A stretch of DNA of 64,000 nt from Pyxidicoccus trucidator (GCF_010894435.1 NZ_JAAIXZ010000012.1:186001-250000), one strand, 5' to 3'. Shown: positions 15,796 to 24,536, numbered from the stretch's first letter. A program made the numbers and translations. The notes: generated by a model not told the origin, from the letters alone.

Positions 15796-17403
15796 TCAGC
15801 CCCCCGTGGACCGGCCGTCTTCCTCGCTGTTGGCCGGGCAGATGGCGCGATGCGGCCGCTCCGTCCCCGTGCCCACCAGCCACCGCGACAGCAGGCGGAT
15901 GCCGGAGGCGAAGAGGCCGTCCTCCGCGCGGTGCAGCGCCTCGAAGAGGGACTCATCGAGCACCGAGTCCTCCGGGTCGATGATGAGCTCCTCCGGCTCC
16001 AGCGACTTGAGCAGCGGGCTCTGGTCGAACACCGTCTCCAGCGGGTGCGGGCGCAGGCGGTGGAGGCCCGCGGCCGCCAGTCCGTCCAGCCAGTCCACCA
16101 GCCTGCCGTCGGCCCGCGCCAGCACGCGCACGGACTCCACGCCTTCCAGGCCCGCGTGCTCCGCCATCAGCGACACGCGGATGCGGCGGATGGCGCGCGA
16201 CACCGCGTCGCCGTCCTCCTCCGCCTCCCAGCTCAGGTTCAGCTCCGAGTCCAGGCCCAGGCTGCGGTTGGTGGTATTGGCCGAGCCCAGCGTGAGGAAC
16301 CGGTCATCCACCACCATCACCTTCGAGTGGATGTACGTGTAGACGTCCTCGCCGCTCTCGGAGTCTCGCCCCGCGGAGCAGTACACGCCGAAGTCATGTC
16401 CATGCTCGCGCGCCACGCGCTCCAGCGAGCGCAGCAGGCGCACCTGGGCGATGCCCATGGCCAATTGCTCACGCAGCGCCTCGGGTTGCTGCGGCAGCAC
16501 CAGCATGACCTGGAGCCGGCCACGCCCCGGCGCGCGCAGGCGCTTCACCATCGCCTGGTAGATGGCGCGCGAGGAGAAGTACTGGTTCTCGATGTAGATG
16601 AAGCGCTCGGCCGAGTCGATGGCGTCCAGGAACAGCGCGCGCACCTCCTGCACCGCTTCCTGCGGAGGCAGCAGCGTCTTGCCGAAAGTCCGGCTGAGCG
16701 CCACGGGCCCCGGGGGCGCCGGAATGCTCGCGGTGAAGTCCACGTCGTCGCGCGCCACCTTCGGCAGCTTCAGCTCGCCGCCGCCCGAGTGCGCCCAGCG
16801 CGCCTCGAACAGCTCCGCCAGCTTGTCCACCACCGGTCCGGTGAGCACGGACTGCACGTCATGGTAGGGGCCGTGCGGGTCCCTCCCGCTGTCACAGCGC
16901 ACCGACGAGCGCGCCGCGTGGTCCCGGTCGTCGTAGCGGCAATCACAGACATCCATGCCGCCGGTGAAGGCCACCGCGCCGTCGATGACCACCAGCTTCT
17001 GGTGGTGTGCCCCGTACAGGGGGCTGGACGCGTCGAAGCGGAAGCGCACGCGCTCGTTCGTCGTCCAGTTGAAGATGAGGTGCTGCATCCACTCGCGCTC
17101 CATGGCGAGCAGCAGGCTGAAGTCCCAGGCCAGCACGTAGACGTGCAGCTCCGGGTTGGCGCGACACAGCTCGTCCAGCATGGGCAGCAGCTTCACTTCG
17201 CCGCGCGCCTCGCCCAGGTCGTCGCCCCGCAGCAGCGCCACGTCACTGTCGAACTGCCAGCCCGTAATCGCGATGTAGCTCCTGGCCTTCTGCGCGGCCC
17301 GGTACAGCTCCCGATAGTAGGCGCGTGCATCCACCAGCACGCCAGCGTTGCTCGCCTCCTCCACCGTCCAGCAATTCCGTCCGGGAATGATGACGCGTCT
17401 CAC
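15796..17403 (-). CDS. Phospholipase D family protein
   Basis: 535 aa with both HKD motifs of the phospholipase D superfamily: H134-x-K136-x4-D141 in HHQKLVVIDGAVAFTGGMD and H359-x-K361-x4-D366 in HSKVMVVDDRFLTLGSAN. The N-terminal half includes ITGWQFDSDVALLRG and LHVYVLAWDFS, matching the PLD/cardiolipin-synthase-like layout of bacterial phosphatidyl-hydrolysing or transphosphatidylating enzymes. There is no signal peptide or membrane helix, so it acts in the cytosol or at the inner membrane face. The GTG start at 17403 follows GGGGA. Cardiolipin synthase is a possible alternative activity. Confidence 0.88.
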   Translation of the reverse strand: MRRVIIPGRNCWTVEEASNAGVLVDARAYYRELYRAAQKARSYIAITGWQFDSDVALLRGDDLGEARGEVKLLPMLDELCRANPELHVYVLAWDFSLLLAMEREWMQHLIFNWTTNERVRFRFDASSPLYGAHHQKLVVIDGAVAFTGGMDVCDCRYDDRDHAARSSVRCDSGRDPHGPYHDVQSVLTGPVVDKLAELFEARWAHSGGGELKLPKVARDDVDFTASIPAPPGPVALSRTFGKTLLPPQEAVQEVRALFLDAIDSAERFIYIENQYFSSRAIYQAMVKRLRAPGRGRLQVMLVLPQQPEALREQLAMGIAQVRLLRSLERVAREHGHDFGVYCSAGRDSESGEDVYTYIHSKVMVVDDRFLTLGSANTTNRSLGLDSELNLSWEAEEDGDAVSRAIRRIRVSLMAEHAGLEGVESVRVLARADGRLVDWLDGLAAAGLHRLRPHPLETVFDQSPLLKSLEPEELIIDPEDSVLDESLFEALHRAEDGLFASGIRLLSRWLVGTGTERPHRAICPANSEEDGRSTGG

Positions 17404-17476
17404 CCGTGTGTCCCCTTGCCCCGGCCACCCGACGCCCCAGGCGCCACGGGGTGGCGCGCATTCCCTGCACTGCGTG

Positions 17477-17716
17477 TCAGCCGACGAAGACGATGTGCTT
17501 GCCGGTGGCGACAGTCATGTCCTTCGAGGACACCACCTGGGCCACCTTCTTGACCTCGCCGCCCACCGTGTCGAACGCGGCCGCGATGAGGTCGCCCAGC
17601 GTCACCTGCACCTGACGAGCGCTCCGGCCGGCACCCTTCACCGCACGCGCCGTCGTCACCTTCATCTGCCGGGCCTTACGACGGATGACCTGCCCACGCT
17701 GAGTCGTCTTCGCCAT
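17477..17716 (-). CDS. Small basic protein of unknown function
   Basis: 79 aa. N-terminal third is strongly basic (MAKTTQRGQVIRRKARQMKV), then GAGRSARQVQVTLGDLIAAA and a Val-rich C terminus (TVATGKHIVFVG). No recognised domain. The base composition and codon bias match neighbours, and the ATG at 17716 is preceded by GGAGCTGAAATC, with a plausible Shine-Dalgarno. The basic N terminus could bind nucleic acid, but that is a guess. Confidence 0.6.
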   Translation of the reverse strand: MAKTTQRGQVIRRKARQMKVTTARAVKGAGRSARQVQVTLGDLIAAAFDTVGGEVKKVAQVVSSKDMTVATGKHIVFVG

Positions 17717-18453
17717 GATTTCAGCTCCAAGGTTGAGGGTGTCTGCTCGTCCTGCGATCTGCCCGCCGCCGCCGCCCTGCACGCAGCACCCTCAGAGCAA
17801 TGGCCGTGCCGGGGAATAAACCCTCGCAATCACGAGGCCCGGCCGCTTGCCTCCCCCCTGTCTGGGGCGGAAGAACTGACTTTTTTTCAGTCCCCACCCG
17901 GAAAGCCCGGCGGAACGTCCGCGAGCACGTCGGAATCCGCACGACACCCGGCCCATGAGGCCCACACGAGCGCCCACCAGCTCCCGGCATGACGCGCCCC
18001 CACGACGCCCGCGCACTGCCAGAACCGCATGCCCGGACTGCGGAACCCGCATGCACGGAGGCCGGCACCCTGCTGTGTCCGGACTTCCGGCACCGCGCGC
18101 ATGCGCCGCCTGCACGTGAGGTGTGGCCGGACTTCCGCGCACGCCCGACTGGCCGCTACCGGACAGCCACATCCCGGAATGGGGCATTTTGCCTCGGCGG
18201 GGCACAAAGCCTCTCGCCCAGGGCGGGCGGTAGCCCCGGCCCCAGCCCGAGCCCGAGCGGCCATCGCGCAGCTGCGCTTGCCGGTCAGTCATCGAGTTGG
18301 AGTTGTCATGCCGCTGCTCATGCTGGGCGGTGGCATGTGGACACCGCGGGCCTCAGCAGGAAAACCATGATCAAGCTGAATAAGCTTTGATACCGTCCCA
18401 AGTAGAGCTCCAGGCATTTTGCCGACGCTTCTTTCTGGGATGAGGGTGCACTC
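17717..18453. other. Long gene-free region upstream of the cytolysin-like gene
   Basis: About 740 bp without a credible gene; open frames here are GC artefacts rich in Arg, Pro and His. It holds an inverted repeat ACTGA-CTTTTTT-TCAGT near 17875-17892 (possible terminator for a minus-strand or plus-strand transcript), several imperfect copies of CCGGACTTCCG (around 18005-18170), and a lower-GC 18360-18420 segment just before the next gene that is the likely promoter. Confidence 0.6.
18370..18391. promoter_or_regulatory. Imperfect palindrome in the cytolysin-like gene's promoter region
   Basis: ATCAAGCT-n5-AGCTTTGAT is a near-perfect inverted repeat in the lowest-GC part of the upstream region, about 63-84 bp ahead of the start codon. 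Could be a regulator site; unproven. Confidence 0.3.
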
Positions 18454-20058
18454 ATGAGTCAAGTCCGAGCCCTGTTGTTGACGGGTCTGTCCATTGCGGC
18501 AATCGGCGCCTGCGGTGGCGAGACGGGGGACGAGTTCCCGGTGTCGGAGCGCGCCCCGGGCGTCGCGGCCGAAGAGGTGGCGGAGACGGGAGTGCGGCGG
18601 CAGGGGCTCATCCAGAACCCGGCGCTGTACGACACCATCGTCAACCCGCCGGCGCTGGTGCTTCCGACGCCGAGCCAGACGTCGAGCAGCACCTCGACGG
18701 ACGAGGTGAAGGACTCGACGGTCAACATCTGTACCTACACGAGCGTGTCGGAGACGCGCCACTTCGACAAGCTGGTGTCGTTCGACCCGAACGCGGACAC
18801 GCTGTGGCCGGGCTCGCTGGTGCAGGCGGAGTCGCTGAAGCTGGGGCTGCTGTCGCCCATCGGTGGAAAGCGGGCGCCGGGCCGCATCACCCTGACGAAC
18901 GCGCGCATCGACGGCTCGACGAGCCCGTTCATCTACAGCAGGGACCTGACGACGCCCAACTTGGCGAGCACGCAGGACGGCATCCACTCCATCCTGACGG
19001 CGAACACCATCAACTTCGCGGCGAAGGTCGCCTACACGATGCACCAGGCGTACTCACTCAACGAGGGCGCGCTCAAGGCGGGCTTCTCGGCGCAGTTCGC
19101 GGGCGCCTCGCTCGCCTCCACCTTCGGAAACACCTGGACGACGAGCAAGACGACGTTCCTGGTGGACTTCACGCAGTCCTACTACACGGTCTCCTTCGAG
19201 ACGCCGAATGACCCGACGGCGGTCTTCGACCCGACGGTGACGGCCTCCGAGTTGGCGACATACATCTCCGCGGGCAACCCTCCCGGCTACGTGGCCTCGG
19301 TGTCGTACGGGCGCCGGCTGCTGGTGAAGTTCGAGTCGGCGGAGTCCAGCTCCACGCTGTCCGCCACGCTCGACGCGGCCTTCTCGAAGGGCGGCGCGGG
19401 TGGCTCCATCACCCTGGACGCCAACCAGCAGAAGACGCTGCGCGAGTCGAAGATGACGGTGCTGGCGCTGGGCGGTCCCGCGGGCAGCGCGGTGCAGGTC
19501 ATCGGCTCGGGCCTGGACAAGGTGACGGCGCTGCAGAACTACTTCCAGTCGGGCGCCAACTTCTCGCCGAGCTCCCCGGGCGTGCCGCTCTCCTACACGG
19601 TGCGCTACCTGAAGAACTTCCAGCCGATGGTGGTGGCCTCCGCGACCAACTACACGGTGCCCTCGTGCGTGGGCAAGACGAACTCCATCACTGTCACGCT
19701 CGGCAGCCTTCAGATCTACGCGGACGGAGAGACCATCGGCAAGGGGGAGATCTGCTACGACATCTTCGTGCACACCGACACGGGCAGCACGCTGCTGGCG
19801 TCGGGCCGGGACGTGAAGCGCGGCAGCGGTGACAGCATCACCCTGGGCCAGCAGAAGTACCTCACCCTGCTCCAGCAGGATGGCAAGGCCTTCGACGTCG
19901 AGGCGAAGGTCTGGGAGTCCTCCAAGCACGCGGACTCCAAGGGCACGCACTCCTTCGTCCTCTTCTCGAAGAGCTGGAGCCCGGCGGGGAGCCGGGAGAC
20001 GGTGGGCGAGTACAAGAACCTGAAGGTCGGCCTGCGCTACACCATCACCGTGAACTGA
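18454..20058 (+). CDS. Thiol-activated (cholesterol-dependent) cytolysin-like lipoprotein
   Basis: 534 aa. Residues 1-20 are a lipoprotein signal with lipobox IGAC. From about residue 90 the protein follows the CDC pore-former order: LWPGSLVQ (117-124, cf. the family's YPGA-L-Q block), QSYYTVSFETPNDP (241-254), ASVSYGRRLLVKFES (281-295), LALGGPAGSAVQVI (338-350, with the family's Gly-Gly hinge) and SPGVPLSYTVRYLKNF (374-389). After about 392 the sequence departs: no ECTGLAWEWWR-like undecapeptide, only two Trp, and a different beta-rich domain (SLQIYADGETIGKGEICYD onward). Known CDCs insert giant pores in cholesterol membranes using that loop; target and export here are unknown. RBS GATGAGGG. 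A long gene-free region lies upstream. Confidence 0.82.
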   Translation: MSQVRALLLTGLSIAAIGACGGETGDEFPVSERAPGVAAEEVAETGVRRQGLIQNPALYDTIVNPPALVLPTPSQTSSSTSTDEVKDSTVNICTYTSVSETRHFDKLVSFDPNADTLWPGSLVQAESLKLGLLSPIGGKRAPGRITLTNARIDGSTSPFIYSRDLTTPNLASTQDGIHSILTANTINFAAKVAYTMHQAYSLNEGALKAGFSAQFAGASLASTFGNTWTTSKTTFLVDFTQSYYTVSFETPNDPTAVFDPTVTASELATYISAGNPPGYVASVSYGRRLLVKFESAESSSTLSATLDAAFSKGGAGGSITLDANQQKTLRESKMTVLALGGPAGSAVQVIGSGLDKVTALQNYFQSGANFSPSSPGVPLSYTVRYLKNFQPMVVASATNYTVPSCVGKTNSITVTLGSLQIYADGETIGKGEICYDIFVHTDTGSTLLASGRDVKRGSGDSITLGQQKYLTLLQQDGKAFDVEAKVWESSKHADSKGTHSFVLFSKSWSPAGSRETVGEYKNLKVGLRYTITVN

Positions 20059-20078
20059 GCCTCGCGTCGCGAGCACCG

Positions 20079-20104
20079 GGGAGAGGGAGCCCGCTCCCTC
20101 TCCC
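20079..20104. terminator. Strong hairpin between convergent genes
   Basis: A 12-bp perfect inverted repeat, GGGAGAGGGAGC / GCTCCCTCTCCC, separated by two bases, lies between the cytolysin-like gene (stop 20058) and the convergent TPR gene (stop 20105). No T tract, but position and strength suggest a bidirectional terminator. Confidence 0.65.
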
Positions 20105-21805
20105 TCACTGTGCCGTGCGGGTGAGCTGGAAGTCCGCTTTCGCCCACGCCTTCTGGAACTGCTGCCGCACCTGGGCCGCCTCGGCGTCGCGGCCCTGGCC
20201 GTCGAGTGACTGGCCGAGGCCGAAGAGGGCCCAGCCGTTGCCGGGGTTACGGCGCAGGTCCTCGCGGTAGACGGCCTCCGCCTCCTTCCACCGCCTGGCG
20301 TTCAGCAGCGCCGCGCCCTGGAAGTGGCGCACGGGGTAGAACCAGTCGTTGGGCTCGGAGTAGGCCAGCCGGTCGGCGGCACGCACCGCGGCGTCCCAGC
20401 GGGCGAGCGCGTCGGGGCGGCCCTGCCGCTCGGCGATGGAGGCCTCGAGCACCTTGGCGGCCACGCCCAGCACGTCCCTCGCGGAGTTGTTGCCGGCCGT
20501 GAGCTCCGGCGGCACCCCGGCGGCGAGCTTCGTCAGCTCGGCATGCTCCGCGCGTGCCTCGTCGAACCGGCCCTTGGCCGCGAGCGCGAGCCCGTGCGCA
20601 TGCAGCCACAGCCCCAGGAGCACGGGGTACTTCGCGTCCGGCCGGGGCTCGGCGAGCAGGTCGTCATAGCGCCCGAAGCGCACCATCGCGAGCAGGGGCT
20701 CGGAGACGAAGAAGTCCATCCCCGGCATCATCTCCAGCATCTCCGGGCCGAAGACGCTCGCTGACTCGCGCGCCGCCCGCAGCGTCTCCTCGCTTCGGCC
20801 CTCCATGGAGGCGGAGAAGGCGAGGAAGCCCCAGTTGTGGGCAAGGTACATGGGGTAGTAGCCGATGGGCTTCACCCGCCGCAGGTAGGCCTCGTCCGCG
20901 GCGACGGCGCGCCGGTTGCTCTCCGAGGCCTCCGCGTACATGCCGACGCGCTGGTAGATGTGCGCCGGCATGTGCTGGACGTGCCCGGCCCCTGGCATCA
21001 AACCCGCGAGCCGGCGCGCCGAGGGCAGCGCGCGCTCGGGCCGGTTGGAGGCCTCCACCGCGTGGATGTAGTAGTGGTTCGCGCCCGGGTGCTCCGGCGC
21101 CCGCGTGAGCACCACCTCCAGCCGGGAGACGATTTCCTCCGTGCCGGGCGCCGGCTCGCCCTCCAGCGACCAGAGCTTCCAGGGGTTGAGGTTCATGAGG
21201 GACTCGGCGAAGAGCACCTGGACGTCGTCGTCCGCCGGGAAGCGCCGGGCCACGTCGCGCATGGCGGAGGCATAGGCCTCGTTGAAGGGCTTCATCGCCG
21301 GGGGCGGGCGTGGCTTCGGCCCCCCGTAGCGCGAGGCCAGCGCGCCGATGAGCGCCTGCTCCACCGGAGTGGCCCTGGAGGCGAGCGCTCGTGCCCGCTG
21401 CAAGCTCTCCCAGGCGACCGCGGCCCGGTCGGGAAGCATGGGCACGTTGTAGTTGGGCCCCACCACCAGGGCCACGCCCCAGAAGCACATCGCGCACGAG
21501 GGGTCTAACTGGGCAGCCCGGGCGAACGAGCGCGCGGCCTCGTCGTGGTTGAAGCCGTAGGCGAGGCGCAGGCCCTGGTCAAAGAAGGCCTGGGCCTCCT
21601 TGGACGTCGTCGTCACCGGGCGGTGGTGGCTGCCGAGGTTGTCGAAGAGGACCGCGCCCTCGGCGAGCGAGGTCAGCGTCATGCCCTCGGGCGGCGTATG
21701 GGGAGCCTCGTGCGTAGGGGCCGCGGGCGCCTCCTGGGACTGGGCGTTCGAGCCCTGCGCCAGCAGCAGCGACAGGGCGATGGCAGGGAGCAGGAGAGCA
21801 CGCAT
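20105..21805 (-). CDS. Secreted TPR-containing protein
   Basis: 566 aa. The ATG at 21805 gives MRALLLPAIALSLLLAQGSN, a signal peptide probably cleaved near NAQS. The mature part has degenerate TPR units: FFDQGLRLAYGFNHDEAARS with AAQLDPSCAMCFWG, HPGANHYYIHAVEA, and KEAEAVYREDLRRNPGNGWA close to the C terminus. Conserved His-rich spots (GHVQHMPAHIYQRVG and HYYIHAVE) and a CAMC pair resemble a family of periplasmic TPR proteins often annotated only by their repeats; the His residues might bind metal or haem, which is speculation. It is convergent with the cytolysin-like gene and separated by a hairpin. Confidence 0.75.
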   Translation of the reverse strand: MRALLLPAIALSLLLAQGSNAQSQEAPAAPTHEAPHTPPEGMTLTSLAEGAVLFDNLGSHHRPVTTTSKEAQAFFDQGLRLAYGFNHDEAARSFARAAQLDPSCAMCFWGVALVVGPNYNVPMLPDRAAVAWESLQRARALASRATPVEQALIGALASRYGGPKPRPPPAMKPFNEAYASAMRDVARRFPADDDVQVLFAESLMNLNPWKLWSLEGEPAPGTEEIVSRLEVVLTRAPEHPGANHYYIHAVEASNRPERALPSARRLAGLMPGAGHVQHMPAHIYQRVGMYAEASESNRRAVAADEAYLRRVKPIGYYPMYLAHNWGFLAFSASMEGRSEETLRAARESASVFGPEMLEMMPGMDFFVSEPLLAMVRFGRYDDLLAEPRPDAKYPVLLGLWLHAHGLALAAKGRFDEARAEHAELTKLAAGVPPELTAGNNSARDVLGVAAKVLEASIAERQGRPDALARWDAAVRAADRLAYSEPNDWFYPVRHFQGAALLNARRWKEAEAVYREDLRRNPGNGWALFGLGQSLDGQGRDAEAAQVRQQFQKAWAKADFQLTRTAQ

Positions 21806-21980
21806 GAGCACCTCGGACGCGCGGCTGGCTCAAGGACTCGAGGAGGCGGGCTCCTCCACTCCGCGCACACGGGACACGCTGGGCATGGGTTTGTCCGAGG
21901 CAACGCTCCGCGTGCTCACGGCTCGACCTCCCGGCACCCCGGCTGCCCGGCCCCGTCGAGGGCAGTGCCACCGCGATGAG

Positions 21981-22682
21981 CTACGACTTGAGGCGCCGGG
22001 CCACCGAAGGACTCGTGAGCTCCCTGAGCGCATCCTTCCCCACCCACCGCGCCGCAGCCTGCTCTGAGTCCGCCAGGCGCCGGGCCACCGCCACGGCGGC
22101 GGCATTGAGCGCGCGATTGCGCTTACCGACTGCACGCAGCGCCATGTTCACGGCCTTCTTGACGAAGTGCCGTTCATCATCGGCCTCGCGTTCAATCAGC
22201 GCGAGGCCACGGAGGAAGGCCTCGTCGTCGGCGTGCCGGTCATGCACGGTGAGGCTCCACAGCAGCGCAAAGGCCGTGCGCTTCTCGAACTCGTTGCGCC
22301 TGCTGCTCCACTGCGTGACCTTCGCCCACCGATGTGGCGTACGGTCGAACAGGTTGAAGCACATCGCGTCGCAGATGGCCCAGTTGTCGAAGTCCTTGCA
22401 CCAGCGGTCCATCTGCGCGGCGGTGACGCGTGCCGGGTCACCGACGAACGAGGTCAGCATGCGCGCCTCGTACCAGCCGGTCTCCCAGAGCGCCAAGGCG
22501 AGCTCCTGGTTGGGCCCGAGCTTCTTGCCGAGCGCCTTCAAGTCCCTCATCGCCACGCCGAACGCCTTGTCCGAAGGGATGGCGAAACCGGCCATGCCGT
22601 CGAGCGTGGCCTGGGTGGCGTGGCTCTTCAGCCACTTGAGTACCGACTGGACTTCATCCTCGAGCGCGGGGGTCGTCTTCAC
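21981..22682 (-). CDS. DNA alkylation repair (AlkD-like) HEAT-repeat protein
   Basis: 233 aa protein of the AlkD/DNA_alkylation_repair family. Signature stretches: MAGFAIPSDKAFGVAMRDLK, LALALWETGWYEARML, WAICDAMCFNLFDR, WSSRRNEFEKRTAFAL and DERHFVKKAVNMALRAVGKR, all helical and arranged as HEAT-like repeats. AlkD glycosylases excise N3- and N7-alkylpurines without base flipping through an aromatic/Asp site; the WAICDA segment fits that Asp. The start is a GTG (22682). Close relatives also include non-catalytic binding proteins, so the enzymatic activity is likely but not certain. Confidence 0.85.
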   Translation of the reverse strand: MKTTPALEDEVQSVLKWLKSHATQATLDGMAGFAIPSDKAFGVAMRDLKALGKKLGPNQELALALWETGWYEARMLTSFVGDPARVTAAQMDRWCKDFDNWAICDAMCFNLFDRTPHRWAKVTQWSSRRNEFEKRTAFALLWSLTVHDRHADDEAFLRGLALIEREADDERHFVKKAVNMALRAVGKRNRALNAAAVAVARRLADSEQAAARWVGKDALRELTSPSVARRLKS

Positions 22683-23031
22683 GGGGAGTCGACCTTAGCG
22701 CCCCTGCCTCCGCGCCACCGCGAGCAGCGGCTCCAGGGAAAGCCCTCGACGTGCGCGCTCCACCGACACCGCACGCACCAGCACAGCTTCACTGCACGCG
22801 AGCGACTGACACTGAATCCGCGACGCGTGCAGCACGGGCCGCGCCCACATGCCCACCCGTACCTCCAGAGTGACAGACACAGGCACTCCAAATACTGCCC
22901 GCGCGGGTCACACTCACGCCTGCGGGATATCCCTTAGGCATATCACCGTAAAATTACAGACAACCCAGGCAATTTGAAAAGATTGGAAAAAGACGATTCA
23001 ATGTCTGGCACTCACTCGAGGACGCACACGT
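22683..23031. other. Intergenic region with AT-rich leader
   Basis: About 350 bp between the divergent AlkD-like and V4R-like genes. The first 200 bp are GC-rich without features. From about 22925 to 23010 composition drops sharply (ATATCACCGTAAAATTACAG and AATTTGAAAAGATTGGAAAA); this is the most AT-rich stretch nearby and probably holds the promoter for the plus-strand gene at 23032. I see no clear -24/-12 sigma-54 element. Confidence 0.5.
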
Positions 23032-23610
23032 ATGGAATTGAAGACTCCTGCTGCTGCTGTCACGACTCCGGCGCTCCAGCCCTCGGCCTTCCAGGGCGTC
23101 GAAGTCATCGGGCAGTCCATCCTGGCCATCGTCAATGGAATGGAGCTGGCGCAGTCGCGGGCCCTGAGAATCCTGGCGGAGAACGGCATCTCTCCCTTGA
23201 AGCCGGACGCGTGGTACCCCATGCCGTCGCTGCTGAAGTCCTTCCAGCTCGTCTTCGAGAAGATTGGGCCGAGCACGGTGAGAACGATTGGGCGGAAGAT
23301 TCCCGACAGCGCGCACTTCCCTCCCGACATCGACACCCTGGAGAAGGGGCTGCGCGCCATCGACATGGCCTACCGCATGAACCACCGCGGCAAGGGAGCC
23401 ATCGGCGGCTACCGCTTCGAGTCCGTGGACAAGCGCAACGGGCGCATGGTGTGTGACAATCCCTATCCATGTGATTTGGACCTGGGCCTCCTCGAAGCAA
23501 TCGGAGACAGATTCCGCCCCAAGGATTCCTTGTGGGTGCGTATTGAACATGACCCCAAGAGTTGTCGGCGCCGGGGAGACGGTGCCTGCACGTACTCCGT
23601 CAATTGGTAG
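23032..23610 (+). CDS. V4R/haem-NO-binding-like protein of unknown function
   Basis: 192 aa without signal peptide. The central region (MPSLLKSFQLVFEKIGPSTV, then GRKIPDSAHFPPDIDTLEKG and IDMAYRMNHRGKGAIGGYRF) and the terminal Cys pattern (VCDNPYPCDLD ... KSCRRRGDGACTYSV) resemble V4R-type or haem-NO-binding-like small-molecule domains, whose last strand carries the GD-x-CxF/Y pattern. Four Cys could bind metal. Recognition is by overall pattern only. It precedes a haem-oxygenase-like protein gene by about 100 bp on the same strand, and the two may function together. Confidence 0.55.
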   Translation: MELKTPAAAVTTPALQPSAFQGVEVIGQSILAIVNGMELAQSRALRILAENGISPLKPDAWYPMPSLLKSFQLVFEKIGPSTVRTIGRKIPDSAHFPPDIDTLEKGLRAIDMAYRMNHRGKGAIGGYRFESVDKRNGRMVCDNPYPCDLDLGLLEAIGDRFRPKDSLWVRIEHDPKSCRRRGDGACTYSVNW

Positions 23611-23712
23611 CGCACGCCGCACGCCCTGACGCCCGCTCTGCTCCCCGCGGCGGGCGAATGCTGTGAATCCTCCGCCTGGCCGGGGCGGAGCCCCACACCG
23701 TGAGGAACCACC

Positions 23713-24501
23713 ATGAAGGCCGTGCTCCAACACATCGCCGGATGCGAGGCGCGGTTCGCCTCACACCCGTTCTTCTCCGACTTGAGGATGGACCGCCCGC
23801 TGGAACAGGTGATGGCCTTCGCGCCCCGCCTGACCTTCTGGGTGATGAGCTTCCAGGACGTGCTGCGCCTCAACGCGCACTTCATCCAGGACGCGCACCT
23901 CAAGGAGCTCGCCACGCGGCACCACTCGGAGGAGAGCGGGCATGACCAGTGGTTCGAGGAGGACATCGCCGCGCTCACCGGGGGCTCGCTGAGCATCGGG
24001 GAGATGTACGGCAAGGTCCACATGAGGACGCGTGATGCGTCCTACGCCATCATCAGCGAGGTGTACCGGCAGATGGATGACCGGCTGCGCATCGTCCTGC
24101 TGTGGGCGCTGGAGTCCACCAGCCACGTCTTCTTCGGCCGCACCGCCGTCCTCACCGCGGCGCAGGGCGCCGACGAGCGCCTGAAGTACTTCTCCGACCA
24201 CCACATGAAGGCGGAGGCGCAGCACGCCATGTTCGAGGAGCAGCTGGCCGAGGAGCTGGGCTCCATGGAGCTGGCCCCCGAGGTCCGCGCCGAGGCGCTG
24301 GCCATGGTGGACCGCCTCTACGGCGCCTTCGACGCCATGTTCGACGGGCTGCGCATCCACCTGGAGCGCGAGCGCGCCGATGAGCCCGTGGCCGCGCACC
24401 AGGCCTCACAGGCGGTGGCGGTGGAGGCCGTGGACGTGGACCTGGAAGACGAAAACGAGGCCCCCGGGGCGCGGGACGTCACCGTCCACCGCGCCGCCTG
24501 A
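23713..24501 (+). CDS. Haem-oxygenase-like (HDO-type) putative di-iron protein
   Basis: 262 aa, mostly helical. Metal-ligand-like motifs come in the order expected for the haem-oxygenase-like superfamily: RHHSEESGHDQWFEE (H71, E74, H77), WALESTSHVFF (E134, H138) and DHHMKAEAQHAMFEEQL (H164, E168, H171). Haem-oxygenase-like di-iron oxidases/oxygenases (HDOs) use such His/Glu/Asp sets to activate O2 on fatty acids or amino acids; haem oxygenase proper uses one His. The last 50 residues are an acidic, disordered tail. Substrate unknown. The gene ends just before the convergent minus-strand gene at 24537, with a GGGTACC triplet repeat in between. Confidence 0.65.
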   Translation: MKAVLQHIAGCEARFASHPFFSDLRMDRPLEQVMAFAPRLTFWVMSFQDVLRLNAHFIQDAHLKELATRHHSEESGHDQWFEEDIAALTGGSLSIGEMYGKVHMRTRDASYAIISEVYRQMDDRLRIVLLWALESTSHVFFGRTAVLTAAQGADERLKYFSDHHMKAEAQHAMFEEQLAEELGSMELAPEVRAEALAMVDRLYGAFDAMFDGLRIHLERERADEPVAAHQASQAVAVEAVDVDLEDENEAPGARDVTVHRAA

Positions 24502-24511
24502 GGGCCCCGTC

Positions 24512-24532
24512 GGGTACCGGGTACCGGGTACC
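24512..24532. repeat. Triple GGGTACC tandem repeat
   Basis: Three consecutive 7-bp copies of GGGTACC lie in the 35-bp gap between two convergent genes. The core GGTACC is palindromic, so the stretch can fold several ways. Confidence 0.9.
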
Positions 24533-24536
24533 GCGA

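Noticed and set aside
22925..23010. Sigma-54 promoter before the V4R-like gene
   Set aside because: TGGCAC occurs near 23001 but the required -12 GC element at correct spacing is missing.
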